Shown here one piece after another: positions 56,879 to 64,000 of a stretch of DNA of 64,000 nt. This stretch comes from Clostridiales bacterium (GTDB lineage: Bacteria; Bacillota; Clostridia; Christensenellales; Aristaeellaceae): NCBI GenBank assembly GCA_017569285.1, contig CP069419.1, forward strand, positions 1,612,001 through 1,676,000. Reading direction: 5' to 3'. The position numbers and the translations under genes were made by a program. How positions within the stretch are numbered: the first letter of the stretch is position 1; each line of letters starts with the position of its first letter. The notes beneath the pieces are model-generated. The model was not told the origin of the DNA and made no database searches. It saw only the letters and a list, made by a program, of their open reading frames with translations.

Positions 56879-58195
56879 ATGGCGTATAAAGTCGGTGTGG
56901 TTTCCCTCGGCTGCAACAAAAACCGGGTGGATACCGAGATCGCGCTGGGCCTGCTGAAGGACCGGGGCTATGTCTTCACGGCGGACCCGGCCGAGGCGGA
57001 TATCCTGATGGTCAATACCTGCGGGTTTATTGAGTCCGCCCGGGAAGAATCGATCAACACCATCATCGAGATGGGTGAATATAAAAAAACCGGCCGCTGC
57101 CGCGCGCTTGTGGTCACCGGCTGCCTGGCCCAGCGGTATGAAAAGGCCCTGCTGGAGGAACTGCCGGAGATCGATCTGCTCCTCGGCGTTAACCAGTATG
57201 CCTCCCTGCCGGACGCACTGGACAAGGTGCTGGGCGGAAGCCGCGTCAGCCGCTGCCAGGATGATTTCAGCTATCTTGAGCACGACCGCGTACTCACCAC
57301 CCCCGGTTATTCCGCCTATGTACGGATCGGGGAGGGCTGCTCCAACCGCTGTGCCTTCTGCGCGATCCCGCTGATCCGGGGTCCCTACCGCAGCCGGAAG
57401 GAAGCGGATATTCTCGCTGAAATCCGGTCCCTGGCTTCCCGGGGCGTGCGCGAGCATATCCTGGTCGCGCAGGATACCACCCGCTACGGAACGGACGGGG
57501 GAAAGCATTCCGCCCTGCCGGACCTGATGCGTAAGGCCGCCGCGATCGACGGGGTGGACTGGCTCCGCGTGCTCTACTGCTATCCGGACGAAACCAGCGA
57601 CGAGCTGCTGGACGTCCTTGCGGAGACGGATAATATCTGCCCCTATCTCGATATCCCGATCCAGCATGTCAACCGGGAAATGCTTCGGGCCATGCGCCGC
57701 CGCGGTACCCGGGAGGATATCATGCGCTGCGTCCGCGGCGCGCGGGAGCGCAGGCTGACCCTGCGTACCAGCCTCATCGTCGGCTTCCCCGGTGAAACGG
57801 AAGACCAGTTTAAGGAACTGCTGGACTTTGTGGAAGAAACGGAGTTCGACCGCATGGGCGCATTCATCTTCTCCCCGGAGGAGAACACGCCCGCCGCGGA
57901 TATGCCAAACCAGGTCCCGGAGGAAATCAAGCAGGAACGCTTCGACCGCCTGATGACGCTGCAGCAGTCCGTTTCCCTGAAGCGGAATACCGCCAGGATC
58001 GGCAGCATCGAACAGGTGCTGGTCACCGATACGGGCGAAGACGGCGTATGCCTGGGCCGGAGCAGCCGGGAAGCCCCGGAAACAGACGGGGAGATCGTTG
58101 TGGACTGCGGCGAAACAATGCCCGCCGCCGGTCAGATGATTCCCGTGGAGATTACCGGCGCGGATACCTATGACCTGAGGGGGAAAATGCTGTGA
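56879..58195 (+). CDS. rimO: Ribosomal protein uS12 methylthiotransferase
   Basis: RimO (438 residues) adds a methylthio group to an Asp of ribosomal protein S12. The N-terminal domain has cluster cysteines in LGCNKNRVDTE, NTCGFIE and VTGCLAQRY. The radical-SAM motif CSNRCAFC (C-x3-C-x2-C) follows, and a TRAM domain ends the protein. The LGCNKNRVD signature separates RimO from MiaB. It overlaps pgsA by four bases. Confidence 0.96.
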   Translation: MAYKVGVVSLGCNKNRVDTEIALGLLKDRGYVFTADPAEADILMVNTCGFIESAREESINTIIEMGEYKKTGRCRALVVTGCLAQRYEKALLEELPEIDLLLGVNQYASLPDALDKVLGGSRVSRCQDDFSYLEHDRVLTTPGYSAYVRIGEGCSNRCAFCAIPLIRGPYRSRKEADILAEIRSLASRGVREHILVAQDTTRYGTDGGKHSALPDLMRKAAAIDGVDWLRVLYCYPDETSDELLDVLAETDNICPYLDIPIQHVNREMLRAMRRRGTREDIMRCVRGARERRLTLRTSLIVGFPGETEDQFKELLDFVEETEFDRMGAFIFSPEENTPAADMPNQVPEEIKQERFDRLMTLQQSVSLKRNTARIGSIEQVLVTDTGEDGVCLGRSSREAPETDGEIVVDCGETMPAAGQMIPVEITGADTYDLRGKML

Positions 58196-58725
58196 ACCTG
58201 CCAAATAAACTGAGCATCATCCGGGTTGCGCTGATCCCGGTGATCGTAATCCTGCTGTACCAGCCATCCGATGCCTGCCGCATCATTGCCGGCGCGCTGT
58301 TCATCATCGCGTCGCTGACGGACTTCCTGGATGGATATATTGCCCGGAAGTACAACCTGGTCACCAATTTCGGCAAGTTTATCGATCCCGTGGCGGACAA
58401 GCTGCTGGTGCTCACCACGCTGATCATGCTGCTGCACCGCGGCCAGACGGAAGCCTGGATCATCATCATCATTCTCTGCCGTGAACTGGCGGTGGACGGG
58501 CTCCGCCTCGTGGCTGTGACCCAGGGAAAGGTCATTGCGGCCAGCCCCTTCGGCAAAATCAAAACCACCTGCCAGATGATCATGATCATTGCCGCCATCC
58601 TGCTGAACCAGTCGGCTTTCTCCACCTGGTATATGATCATCCTCACGGCCGCGGCCGTTGTCATGACGCTGTTCTCCGCCGTGGATTACTTCGTGAAGAA
58701 CCGCGCGGTTTTCAGCGAAAACTGA
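58192..58725 (+). CDS. pgsA: CDP-diacylglycerol-glycerol-3-phosphate 3-phosphatidyltransferase
   Basis: PgsA (177 residues, about five helices) makes phosphatidylglycerol phosphate in the membrane. The CDP-alcohol phosphotransferase motif D-x2-DG-x2-AR-x8-G-x3-D-x3-D is complete (Asp44, Asp47-Gly48, Ala51-Arg52, Gly61, Asp65, Asp69). The GTG start overlaps the rimO stop codon (GTGA), so expression is coupled. It lies directly beside the replication origin. Confidence 0.95.
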   Translation: MNLPNKLSIIRVALIPVIVILLYQPSDACRIIAGALFIIASLTDFLDGYIARKYNLVTNFGKFIDPVADKLLVLTTLIMLLHRGQTEAWIIIIILCRELAVDGLRLVAVTQGKVIAASPFGKIKTTCQMIMIIAAILLNQSAFSTWYMIILTAAAVVMTLFSAVDYFVKNRAVFSEN

Positions 58726-59045
58726 CTTTATCCACAGGTTTTTTATCCACAGCCTGTGAATTATGTGAGATTTGTGGATAAAATGTTTTCCTTCCGGATC
58801 ATTTTCATCCGGATACAGGTTCGGTCCCAGGGAGCCACCCGGTTTTCCGGTCCAAAAGAAGGAGTTTTTTCCGGGTAAATGGAATATACTCTGGAAGAAC
58901 TGTTGATAACCGGCGGGTTTGTCCACATATTCCGCAACACGGGAATTCCTTTGTTTTCGTTATCCGGGAGGGTTTTCCACAGGATTCACACCCCCTATAA
59001 CGATGACGAATATTGAATATATATATTAATAATAATTATCTCCAC
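58726..59045. other. Chromosomal replication origin (oriC)
   Basis: This gene-free stretch has three perfect DnaA boxes: TTATCCACA at 58728-58736 and 58743-58751 (plus) and TGTGGATAA at 58773-58781 (minus). Boxes with one mismatch are at 58901-58909 (minus), 58919-58927 (plus) and 58973-58981 (plus). An AT-rich unwinding region (59010-59042) lies next to dnaN. dnaN and recF follow directly and a parS site is 2.3 kb away. dnaA is not adjacent. Confidence 0.88.
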
Positions 59046-59072
59046 CGCAAACAGGGAAAGAGGTTGAACCGA

Positions 59073-60188
59073 ATGATTTTCAGCATGAACGCGCAGGATC
59101 TCCTGGAAGGCCTGAACACCGTTACCCGGGCATTGTCCGCCCGGCCGGCCAAACAGATTCTGGAAGGTGTATTGATTTCCGCGGATGACGGGAGGGTGCA
59201 GCTGACCTGCTCGGACGGTTCGCTGGTCATTGAATATACGAATGCCGCCGCCATCCAGGAGGAAGGCCAGGCAGTGCTTCCGGGCCGCCTGTTTACGGAG
59301 CTGATCCGTAAGATGCCTGCCGGCACGGTGAATATTTCCGTTACGGATAATCGTACGGCCACCATCCGCTGCATGAAGAACCGCAGTAACCTGGCGGTGA
59401 TGAACGCCGCGGAATATCCGGAAATCAATCCGCTGTCCGGCGGGTCCCAGGTCAAGATCCCCCAGAAGAAGCTGAAGGACATGATTTCCCATGTGGTCTT
59501 CGCGATTGCGACGGATGAAAGCCGCCAGATCCTGACGGGCAGCCTCCTGGAAGTCAGCCGGAACGAAGCGCGTCTGGTTGCGCTGGACGGATTCCGCCTG
59601 TCCATGCAGAAGCTGTTCCAGCCCTTTGAGCTGCCGGAAGGGAAGGACGTCGTCAAGGCGATCATTCCCGGAAAGGTGCTCAATGAGCTGTCCAGGATCC
59701 TGCCGGATGATGACGCGTTCTGCACCATGATGTTCAGCCAGAACCGCATGCAGTGCACCTTCGGGAATATCCGCCTGTCCAGCGTCCTGCTGGCCGGGGA
59801 ATACATTGATTACCGCCGGATCCTGCCCACGGACTTCAAAACGGAAGCCCGGGCCAACCGGACCGCGGTGGCGGATGCAATCGAGCGCGCGAGCCTGATG
59901 GCGCGTGAAGGAAAAAACAACCTCATCAAGATGAGCTTCCGCGGGAATGTACTCCGCATTACTTCCAACGCCGAGCTGGGTGATGTGGAAGAGGAGATGG
60001 AAGCTTCCCTGATCGGCGAGCCGGTGGATATCGCGTTCAATGCCCGGTATATTACGGATGTCATCCGCAACGTATCGGACGAGAACCTCTGCATGAAGTT
60101 CAATTCCAGCGTCAGCCCCTGCGTGGTGGTCCCGCAGACCGGTGACGAGTATATTTACCTGATTCTGCCGGTGCGTGTATTTCAATGA
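59073..60188 (+). CDS. dnaN: DNA polymerase III beta subunit (sliding clamp)
   Basis: DnaN (371 residues) is the ring that tethers DNA polymerase III to DNA. Three similar clamp domains are visible (segments starting MIFSMNAQDLLEGL, VKIPQKKLKDMISH and RTAVADAIERASLM), and the C-terminal YLILPVR is the classic clamp ending. The ATG at 59073 has GGAAAGAGG upstream; the frame opens earlier at 59013 inside the AT-rich origin, which is not credible as coding. It overlaps recF by four bases. Confidence 0.96.
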   Translation: MIFSMNAQDLLEGLNTVTRALSARPAKQILEGVLISADDGRVQLTCSDGSLVIEYTNAAAIQEEGQAVLPGRLFTELIRKMPAGTVNISVTDNRTATIRCMKNRSNLAVMNAAEYPEINPLSGGSQVKIPQKKLKDMISHVVFAIATDESRQILTGSLLEVSRNEARLVALDGFRLSMQKLFQPFELPEGKDVVKAIIPGKVLNELSRILPDDDAFCTMMFSQNRMQCTFGNIRLSSVLLAGEYIDYRRILPTDFKTEARANRTAVADAIERASLMAREGKNNLIKMSFRGNVLRITSNAELGDVEEEMEASLIGEPVDIAFNARYITDVIRNVSDENLCMKFNSSVSPCVVVPQTGDEYIYLILPVRVFQ

Positions 60189-61351
60189 TCATCCAGAATA
60201 TCACACTGCGTAATTTCCGGAATTACCGGGAGATGACACTCCTTCCGCACGAAGGAGTGAATCTCTTTTTCGGCCCAAATGGCTCGGGCAAAACGAACCT
60301 GCTCGAAGCCATCCATTACTGTGCCCTGGGAAAGAGCCACCGGATCACCGGGGACCAGAGTGCGGTGCGGATGGGTGAACCGTTCGGCGTGTGTGAAGTC
60401 ACAGTGATGACCGGCGGAGTGCGCCGGAAAATTACAATTCGTTTGGTACCTAACGAATTAAACAAGAAAACAATCCTGATTGACGGCAAGCGGATCCAGC
60501 GGTTTTCGGACATGATGGGCTGCCTGCAGTGTGTTATCTTTTCCCCGGAGGACCTTGGGCTGATCAAGGAAGGTCCGTCCCTGCGCCGCAGGTATCTGGA
60601 TATGATGATCAGCCAGATCAACCGGGGGTATTTTATTGCCCTGCAGCAGTACCGGTCCGGGCTGGAGCAGCGCAATGCCCTGCTGCGGAATCTGCGGGTC
60701 AATGGCGGAACCGGAAAAAACCTGCTGCCGGATTTTGAGCAGGCCATGGCCGGGCCGGCCGCCGCGATTGTGGCCGGGCGCATGAAAATCGTAGAGCTGC
60801 TCAGCGACCTGGGGGCGGAAACCTACCGCAATATTTCCGGGCTGGAGCGGGAAGAGTTCCGGGTCAGCTATCATTCCTCCCTGCGGGAAGCGGAAAACCC
60901 GGAGGAAGCGTTTCTCGCGCAGATGGCGGAAAACCGGGAAGACGATATCCGGACAGGGGTCACGTCCGTCGGCCCGCACCGGGATGATCTGAACCTGTCG
61001 CTGAACAAAAAGAACATGAAGGTATTCGCGTCACAGGGGCAGATCCGGACAGCCGCGCTGAGCCTGAAGCTGGCCCAGATGAAAGTCCTCCGGCAGGTCG
61101 GCGGGGAAACGCCGGTTCTGCTGCTGGACGATGTGATGAGCGAACTGGATAAAAACCGGCGGTGCCGGCTGGTATCGGAAATCAGTGATTACCAGACGTT
61201 TATCACCTGCACGGATGAAAGCGACCTGGAGCTGGACGGGGATTATCGGGTGTACCGCGTCAGCGCGGAAGACGGGGAAGCGAATATTGAGGAGACAAAC
61301 GCCGGCGAGTCGATTCTGCTTGCGGAACTGTCGGAACCGGATTTCAGTTGA
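60185..61351 (+). CDS. recF: DNA replication and repair protein RecF
   Basis: RecF (388 residues) is an SMC-like ATPase that helps load RecA at gaps. Walker A GPNGSGKTNLL is near residue 36, the ABC-type signature region lies around SQGQIRTAALSLKLAQ, and Walker B is LLLDDVMSELD near 318. The start ATGA overlaps the dnaN stop codon. Its C-terminus carries about 30 extra acidic residues beyond the usual end. A parS site lies three bases after the stop. Confidence 0.96.
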   Translation: MIIQNITLRNFRNYREMTLLPHEGVNLFFGPNGSGKTNLLEAIHYCALGKSHRITGDQSAVRMGEPFGVCEVTVMTGGVRRKITIRLVPNELNKKTILIDGKRIQRFSDMMGCLQCVIFSPEDLGLIKEGPSLRRRYLDMMISQINRGYFIALQQYRSGLEQRNALLRNLRVNGGTGKNLLPDFEQAMAGPAAAIVAGRMKIVELLSDLGAETYRNISGLEREEFRVSYHSSLREAENPEEAFLAQMAENREDDIRTGVTSVGPHRDDLNLSLNKKNMKVFASQGQIRTAALSLKLAQMKVLRQVGGETPVLLLDDVMSELDKNRRCRLVSEISDYQTFITCTDESDLELDGDYRVYRVSAEDGEANIEETNAGESILLAELSEPDFS

Positions 61352-61353
61352 AT

Positions 61354-61369
61354 TGTTTCACGTGAAACA
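61354..61369. other. parS centromere-like site 1
   Basis: TGTTTCACGTGAAACA is a 16/16 match to the Bacillus parS sequence bound by ParB (Spo0J). It lies in the 35-base gap between recF and addA and within 2.6 kb of the origin. Confidence 0.96.
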
Positions 61370-61386
61370 ATCACCGGGGTGAGAAT

Positions 61387-64000
61387 ATGACGCAGTGGAC
61401 AGAACAACAGAAAATGGTGATCAGTTCGGATGAGCGGAAGCTCATCTGTTCTGCTGCGGCTGGAAGCGGAAAAACCGCGGTGATGATCGAACGGGTCCTT
61501 CGGCTGATCCGGGAGGGTGCGGATCCGGAAGCATTCCTGATTGTAACATTCACCAACGCAGCTGCTGCGGAAATGAAGGAAAAAATCAGGAAGCGTATGC
61601 GGGAGGAGCGGAAGAATCCGAATATCCGGGAAGCATACAATAAAATTGACATGATGGAGATCTCCACCATCCACAGCTTCTGCCAGCGGCTGATCCGGCA
61701 GGAATTCCAGGCGGCGGGTGTGGATCCCATGTTCCGGATCTGTGAAGCCGGAATCCGGCAGAAGCTGTTTGATAACGCATTCAGTAATGCGTGCAATATC
61801 CTTCTGAAAAACAGCGACCCGGATTTTGAAATTTTCAGGAAGCGTTTTGAAAAGGATGAAACGCAGAAGATTGTCAGTTCGGTTTATACGTTTATGCTGT
61901 CCCTGCCGGATCCGGAAGAATGGCTGGAAATGGCATGCGGCGGAGTGCCGGAACAGATTGACAGCAGTCATCCATGGTTCCGGTATGCCGGGGAGATTGT
62001 CAGGGAAAAGCTGAATACGGCTTCGATCCTCCTTCGGCAGCAGTACCGGATGTTTGATGAGGACGGACACCTGGAGCAGTACCGGGATGTATGGGCGAAG
62101 GACAGCGAACTGTTTCACGTGAAACAATTGTGGACAGAAGGACAGGAAGTCCAGCCGGAACAGCTGGATATGCCTTTCTGCCGCATGCCGGGTATCCGGG
62201 GGCTGAACCTGATGGAATCCGGCTGGAAATCCCGGTATGAGGAAATCAGGAAGAAGCTGAAGAAGCTGAATGAGGATATTGGAAAACTGATTTTCCCGGA
62301 TCCGGAAAGAATCAGCGGGGAATTCAGGAACATGAAGGAATCGCTGGCGGCGCTTCGGAAGATCATCCTGCTGACGATGGAGAATTTTGAACAGGCCAAG
62401 CTGAAAATGCGGGTGCTGGATTTCCAGGACCTGGAGCATAAATCCCTGAAAATCCTGCGTTCGGCAGAATACCGGCAGTCGGTTCAGCAGCGCTGGAAGT
62501 ATATCTTTGTGGATGAGTGCCAGGATGTATCCGCGGTACAGGATGCGATTATCCAGGCGCTGCTCGGGGATGAAAACAGCCTGTTCATGGTGGGCGATGT
62601 CAAACAGAGTATTTACCGGTTCCGCCTGGCGGATCCGATGATCTTTATGCGGCGCTCCCGGGAATACCTGCAGCCAGATACAGAAGGCGACTGCCTTTCC
62701 CTTCAGATGAATTTCCGCTCCCGTCCGGAAATCCTGGAAACGGCAAATACCGTTTTTCGCGATGTGATGCGGGAATCCACCGCGGAGATGGATTATACTC
62801 CGCAGGAAGAGCTGATTCCCGGCCTTGAGGCGGAAGGAAACTTCCCGGTCATGGTAGACCTGCTGGAGCCGGTGCCGGAAATGGAATATCAGGACACGCT
62901 TGCGGAATATATCGCCGGGCGTGCGCGTGAACTCAGGAATGAAGGATTCAATTACCGGGATATGGTTATCCTGATGCAGAAGGTCAGCACGGATGCACCG
63001 AAGCTGGTGGAGGCGCTGGCCGCGCGGAATATTCCGGTGTTCTTTGATGGTGGTGCAGATTTCTATACGCTGGATGAGGTACAGTCTTTCCTACGGCTGC
63101 TGGAACTGCTGCAGAATCCATATCAGGATCTGCCGCTGATTTCATCGCTCCGGAATCCGCCGTTCATGTTCAGTGAAGAGGAACTGGCGGGAGTCCGCCT
63201 GTGCGCTTCCGGCAAGGTGCCTTTCTGGCAGGCGTTTGAGATGTGCGCCGGGAAGGACAGTCCCGTCGGAAAGCGCTGCGCGGCGGCGAAGCAGAAGCTG
63301 GATGAATGGCGGGAACTGTCCAAAGTGACGCCCCTGGGAACGTTCCTGTTCCATCTGGCGGGGGATTCAATGCATTATGCGATGGCCGGCGCTTCACCGG
63401 CCGGGCATACGGCCCAGAAGAATATCCGCCTGCTGTGCATGCAGGCGGATGCGGTTCAGGATGCGGGAATCTATACGATCCGGGATTTCCTTTCCTATGC
63501 AGCGGACCAGGCGTCCGGCGGGGATACGCGCGCGGCGGCGCCGCTGGCGGAAAATGATGACGTGATCCGGATCATGACGATGCACAAGTCCAAAGGCCTG
63601 CAGTTTCCGGTGGTGTTCTGCCTCGGGCTGGACAAGGAGATGAAGGGCCGTCCGGATGCGGCGGTTCTCACGGATGCGGAGCTGGGGATTGCCCTGCGGT
63701 ATAAGGATGCGGATCTGCGGATTTCCAGGAAGACTGCGGCGGATGAAATCTTCAGCTGGAAAAAGGAACGGGAAGAGCGGGCAGAACGGATCCGTCTCCT
63801 GTATGTGGCGATGACCCGCGCACAGCAGCGGATGTTCCTGGCCGGGATTACGGAAGACCGGCTGAACTGGCAGCTGCCGGCAGGTGAGCACCGGATCCAG
63901 TCGGCCCGGGATTTCCTGGACTGGATTGTGCCTGCACTGCGGGATGCGGAAAAATTGTCCACAGGTTGTGCACATCTCACAAACCACTGGAAAATAAGGG
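61387..64000 (+). CDS. addA: ATP-dependent helicase/nuclease subunit A (partial)
   Basis: The first 871 residues of AddA; the C-terminal nuclease is beyond the window. AddAB resects double-strand breaks for recombination. Superfamily 1 motifs are intact: AAAGSGKTAVM (motif I), FVDECQD (II), VGDVKQSIYRFR (III), RIMTMHKSKGLQFPVVF (V) and LYVAMTRAQQR (VI). The usual upstream partner addB is absent; recF precedes it instead. A second parS site lies inside the coding region (62111-62126). The ATG follows a GGGGTGAGA region. Confidence 0.92.
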   Translation, partial: MTQWTEQQKMVISSDERKLICSAAAGSGKTAVMIERVLRLIREGADPEAFLIVTFTNAAAAEMKEKIRKRMREERKNPNIREAYNKIDMMEISTIHSFCQRLIRQEFQAAGVDPMFRICEAGIRQKLFDNAFSNACNILLKNSDPDFEIFRKRFEKDETQKIVSSVYTFMLSLPDPEEWLEMACGGVPEQIDSSHPWFRYAGEIVREKLNTASILLRQQYRMFDEDGHLEQYRDVWAKDSELFHVKQLWTEGQEVQPEQLDMPFCRMPGIRGLNLMESGWKSRYEEIRKKLKKLNEDIGKLIFPDPERISGEFRNMKESLAALRKIILLTMENFEQAKLKMRVLDFQDLEHKSLKILRSAEYRQSVQQRWKYIFVDECQDVSAVQDAIIQALLGDENSLFMVGDVKQSIYRFRLADPMIFMRRSREYLQPDTEGDCLSLQMNFRSRPEILETANTVFRDVMRESTAEMDYTPQEELIPGLEAEGNFPVMVDLLEPVPEMEYQDTLAEYIAGRARELRNEGFNYRDMVILMQKVSTDAPKLVEALAARNIPVFFDGGADFYTLDEVQSFLRLLELLQNPYQDLPLISSLRNPPFMFSEEELAGVRLCASGKVPFWQAFEMCAGKDSPVGKRCAAAKQKLDEWRELSKVTPLGTFLFHLAGDSMHYAMAGASPAGHTAQKNIRLLCMQADAVQDAGIYTIRDFLSYAADQASGGDTRAAAPLAENDDVIRIMTMHKSKGLQFPVVFCLGLDKEMKGRPDAAVLTDAELGIALRYKDADLRISRKTAADEIFSWKKEREERAERIRLLYVAMTRAQQRMFLAGITEDRLNWQLPAGEHRIQSARDFLDWIVPALRDAEKLSTGCAHLTNHWKIR
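62111..62126. other. parS centromere-like site 2, inside addA
   Basis: A second exact TGTTTCACGTGAAACA, 757 bp from the first, is read in the addA frame as part of LFHVKQL. Exact conservation inside a gene points to a working ParB site rather than chance. Confidence 0.93.

Overview
The window looks like part of the chromosome of a GC-rich, low-motility-type Gram-positive of the class Clostridia, probably a gut or rumen fibre degrader. The evidence is the clostridial-type gene content (PyrBI, PyrK/PyrDB, FtsK/SpoIIIE, RimO, a Bacillus-type parS), strong AGGAGG ribosome-binding sites, LplB/LplC-type sugar importers, a sortase-anchored glycoside-active protein and rho-independent terminators throughout. 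Placement below class (for example Christensenellales/Aristaeellaceae-like) is only a guess from overall style; the 16S rRNA gene at 22033-23576 would settle it.

Layout. 1-1.7 kb: a PurF-like protein without the usual catalytic cysteine (cut by the window edge) and purE, under a promoter carrying a PurR box. 2-11 kb: an eight-gene pyrimidine operon on the minus strand (pyrC-carB-pyrK-pyrD-pyrF-pyrE-pyrB-pyrI) with a candidate attenuator leader, no carA, and a perfect 104-bp tandem repeat between pyrE and pyrB. 11-18 kb: an Mbeg1-like hydrolase, ftsK/spoIIIE, two extracytoplasmic proteins of unknown role, a YczE-type membrane protein, then a small inverted-repeat-bounded non-coding element. 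18.3-23.6 kb: a complete rRNA operon on the minus strand (16S, tRNA-Ala, tRNA-Ile, 23S, 5S, tRNA-Asn). 23.9-30.2 kb: a self-contained three-gene operon (HD-RyR protein, SLOG-like/multi-TM protein, TIR-TM-beta-propeller protein) that looks like an uncharacterised nucleotide-signalling conflict or stress system; this is the main candidate for novelty. 30.3-33 kb: RlmD-type rRNA methyltransferase, a Cys-rich protein, a HAD phosphatase. 33-37.2 kb: an FbpABC-like ABC importer. 37.6-53 kb: DNA glycosylase, then a polysaccharide locus (LacI regulator, triple-repeat secreted protein, LplB/LplC/solute-binding protein, GH5 cellulase) followed by a wall-anchored, multidomain CE15 glucuronoyl esterase, and a DUF1015 protein. 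53-56.7 kb: XRE-S24 regulator, a stand-alone FakA-like domain, polA. 56.9-64 kb: rimO, pgsA, a replication origin with DnaA boxes, dnaN, recF and addA (cut by the window end), with two perfect parS sites.

How it fits together. The right end is the chromosomal origin: three perfect DnaA boxes, an AT-rich unwinding region, dnaN-recF and parS. dnaA itself is not next to dnaN. Most genes far to the left are on the minus strand, co-directional with a leftward fork, and the rRNA operon obeys this rule. The 38-51.6 kb region forms a Gram-positive polysaccharide utilisation locus: a regulator senses a sugar, secreted and wall-anchored proteins bind and cut cellulose/beta-glucan and lignin-glucuronoxylan linkages, and the ABC system imports oligosaccharides. 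A beta-rich module is shared between the triple-repeat protein and the tail of the GH5 enzyme, and is a candidate new carbohydrate-binding module.
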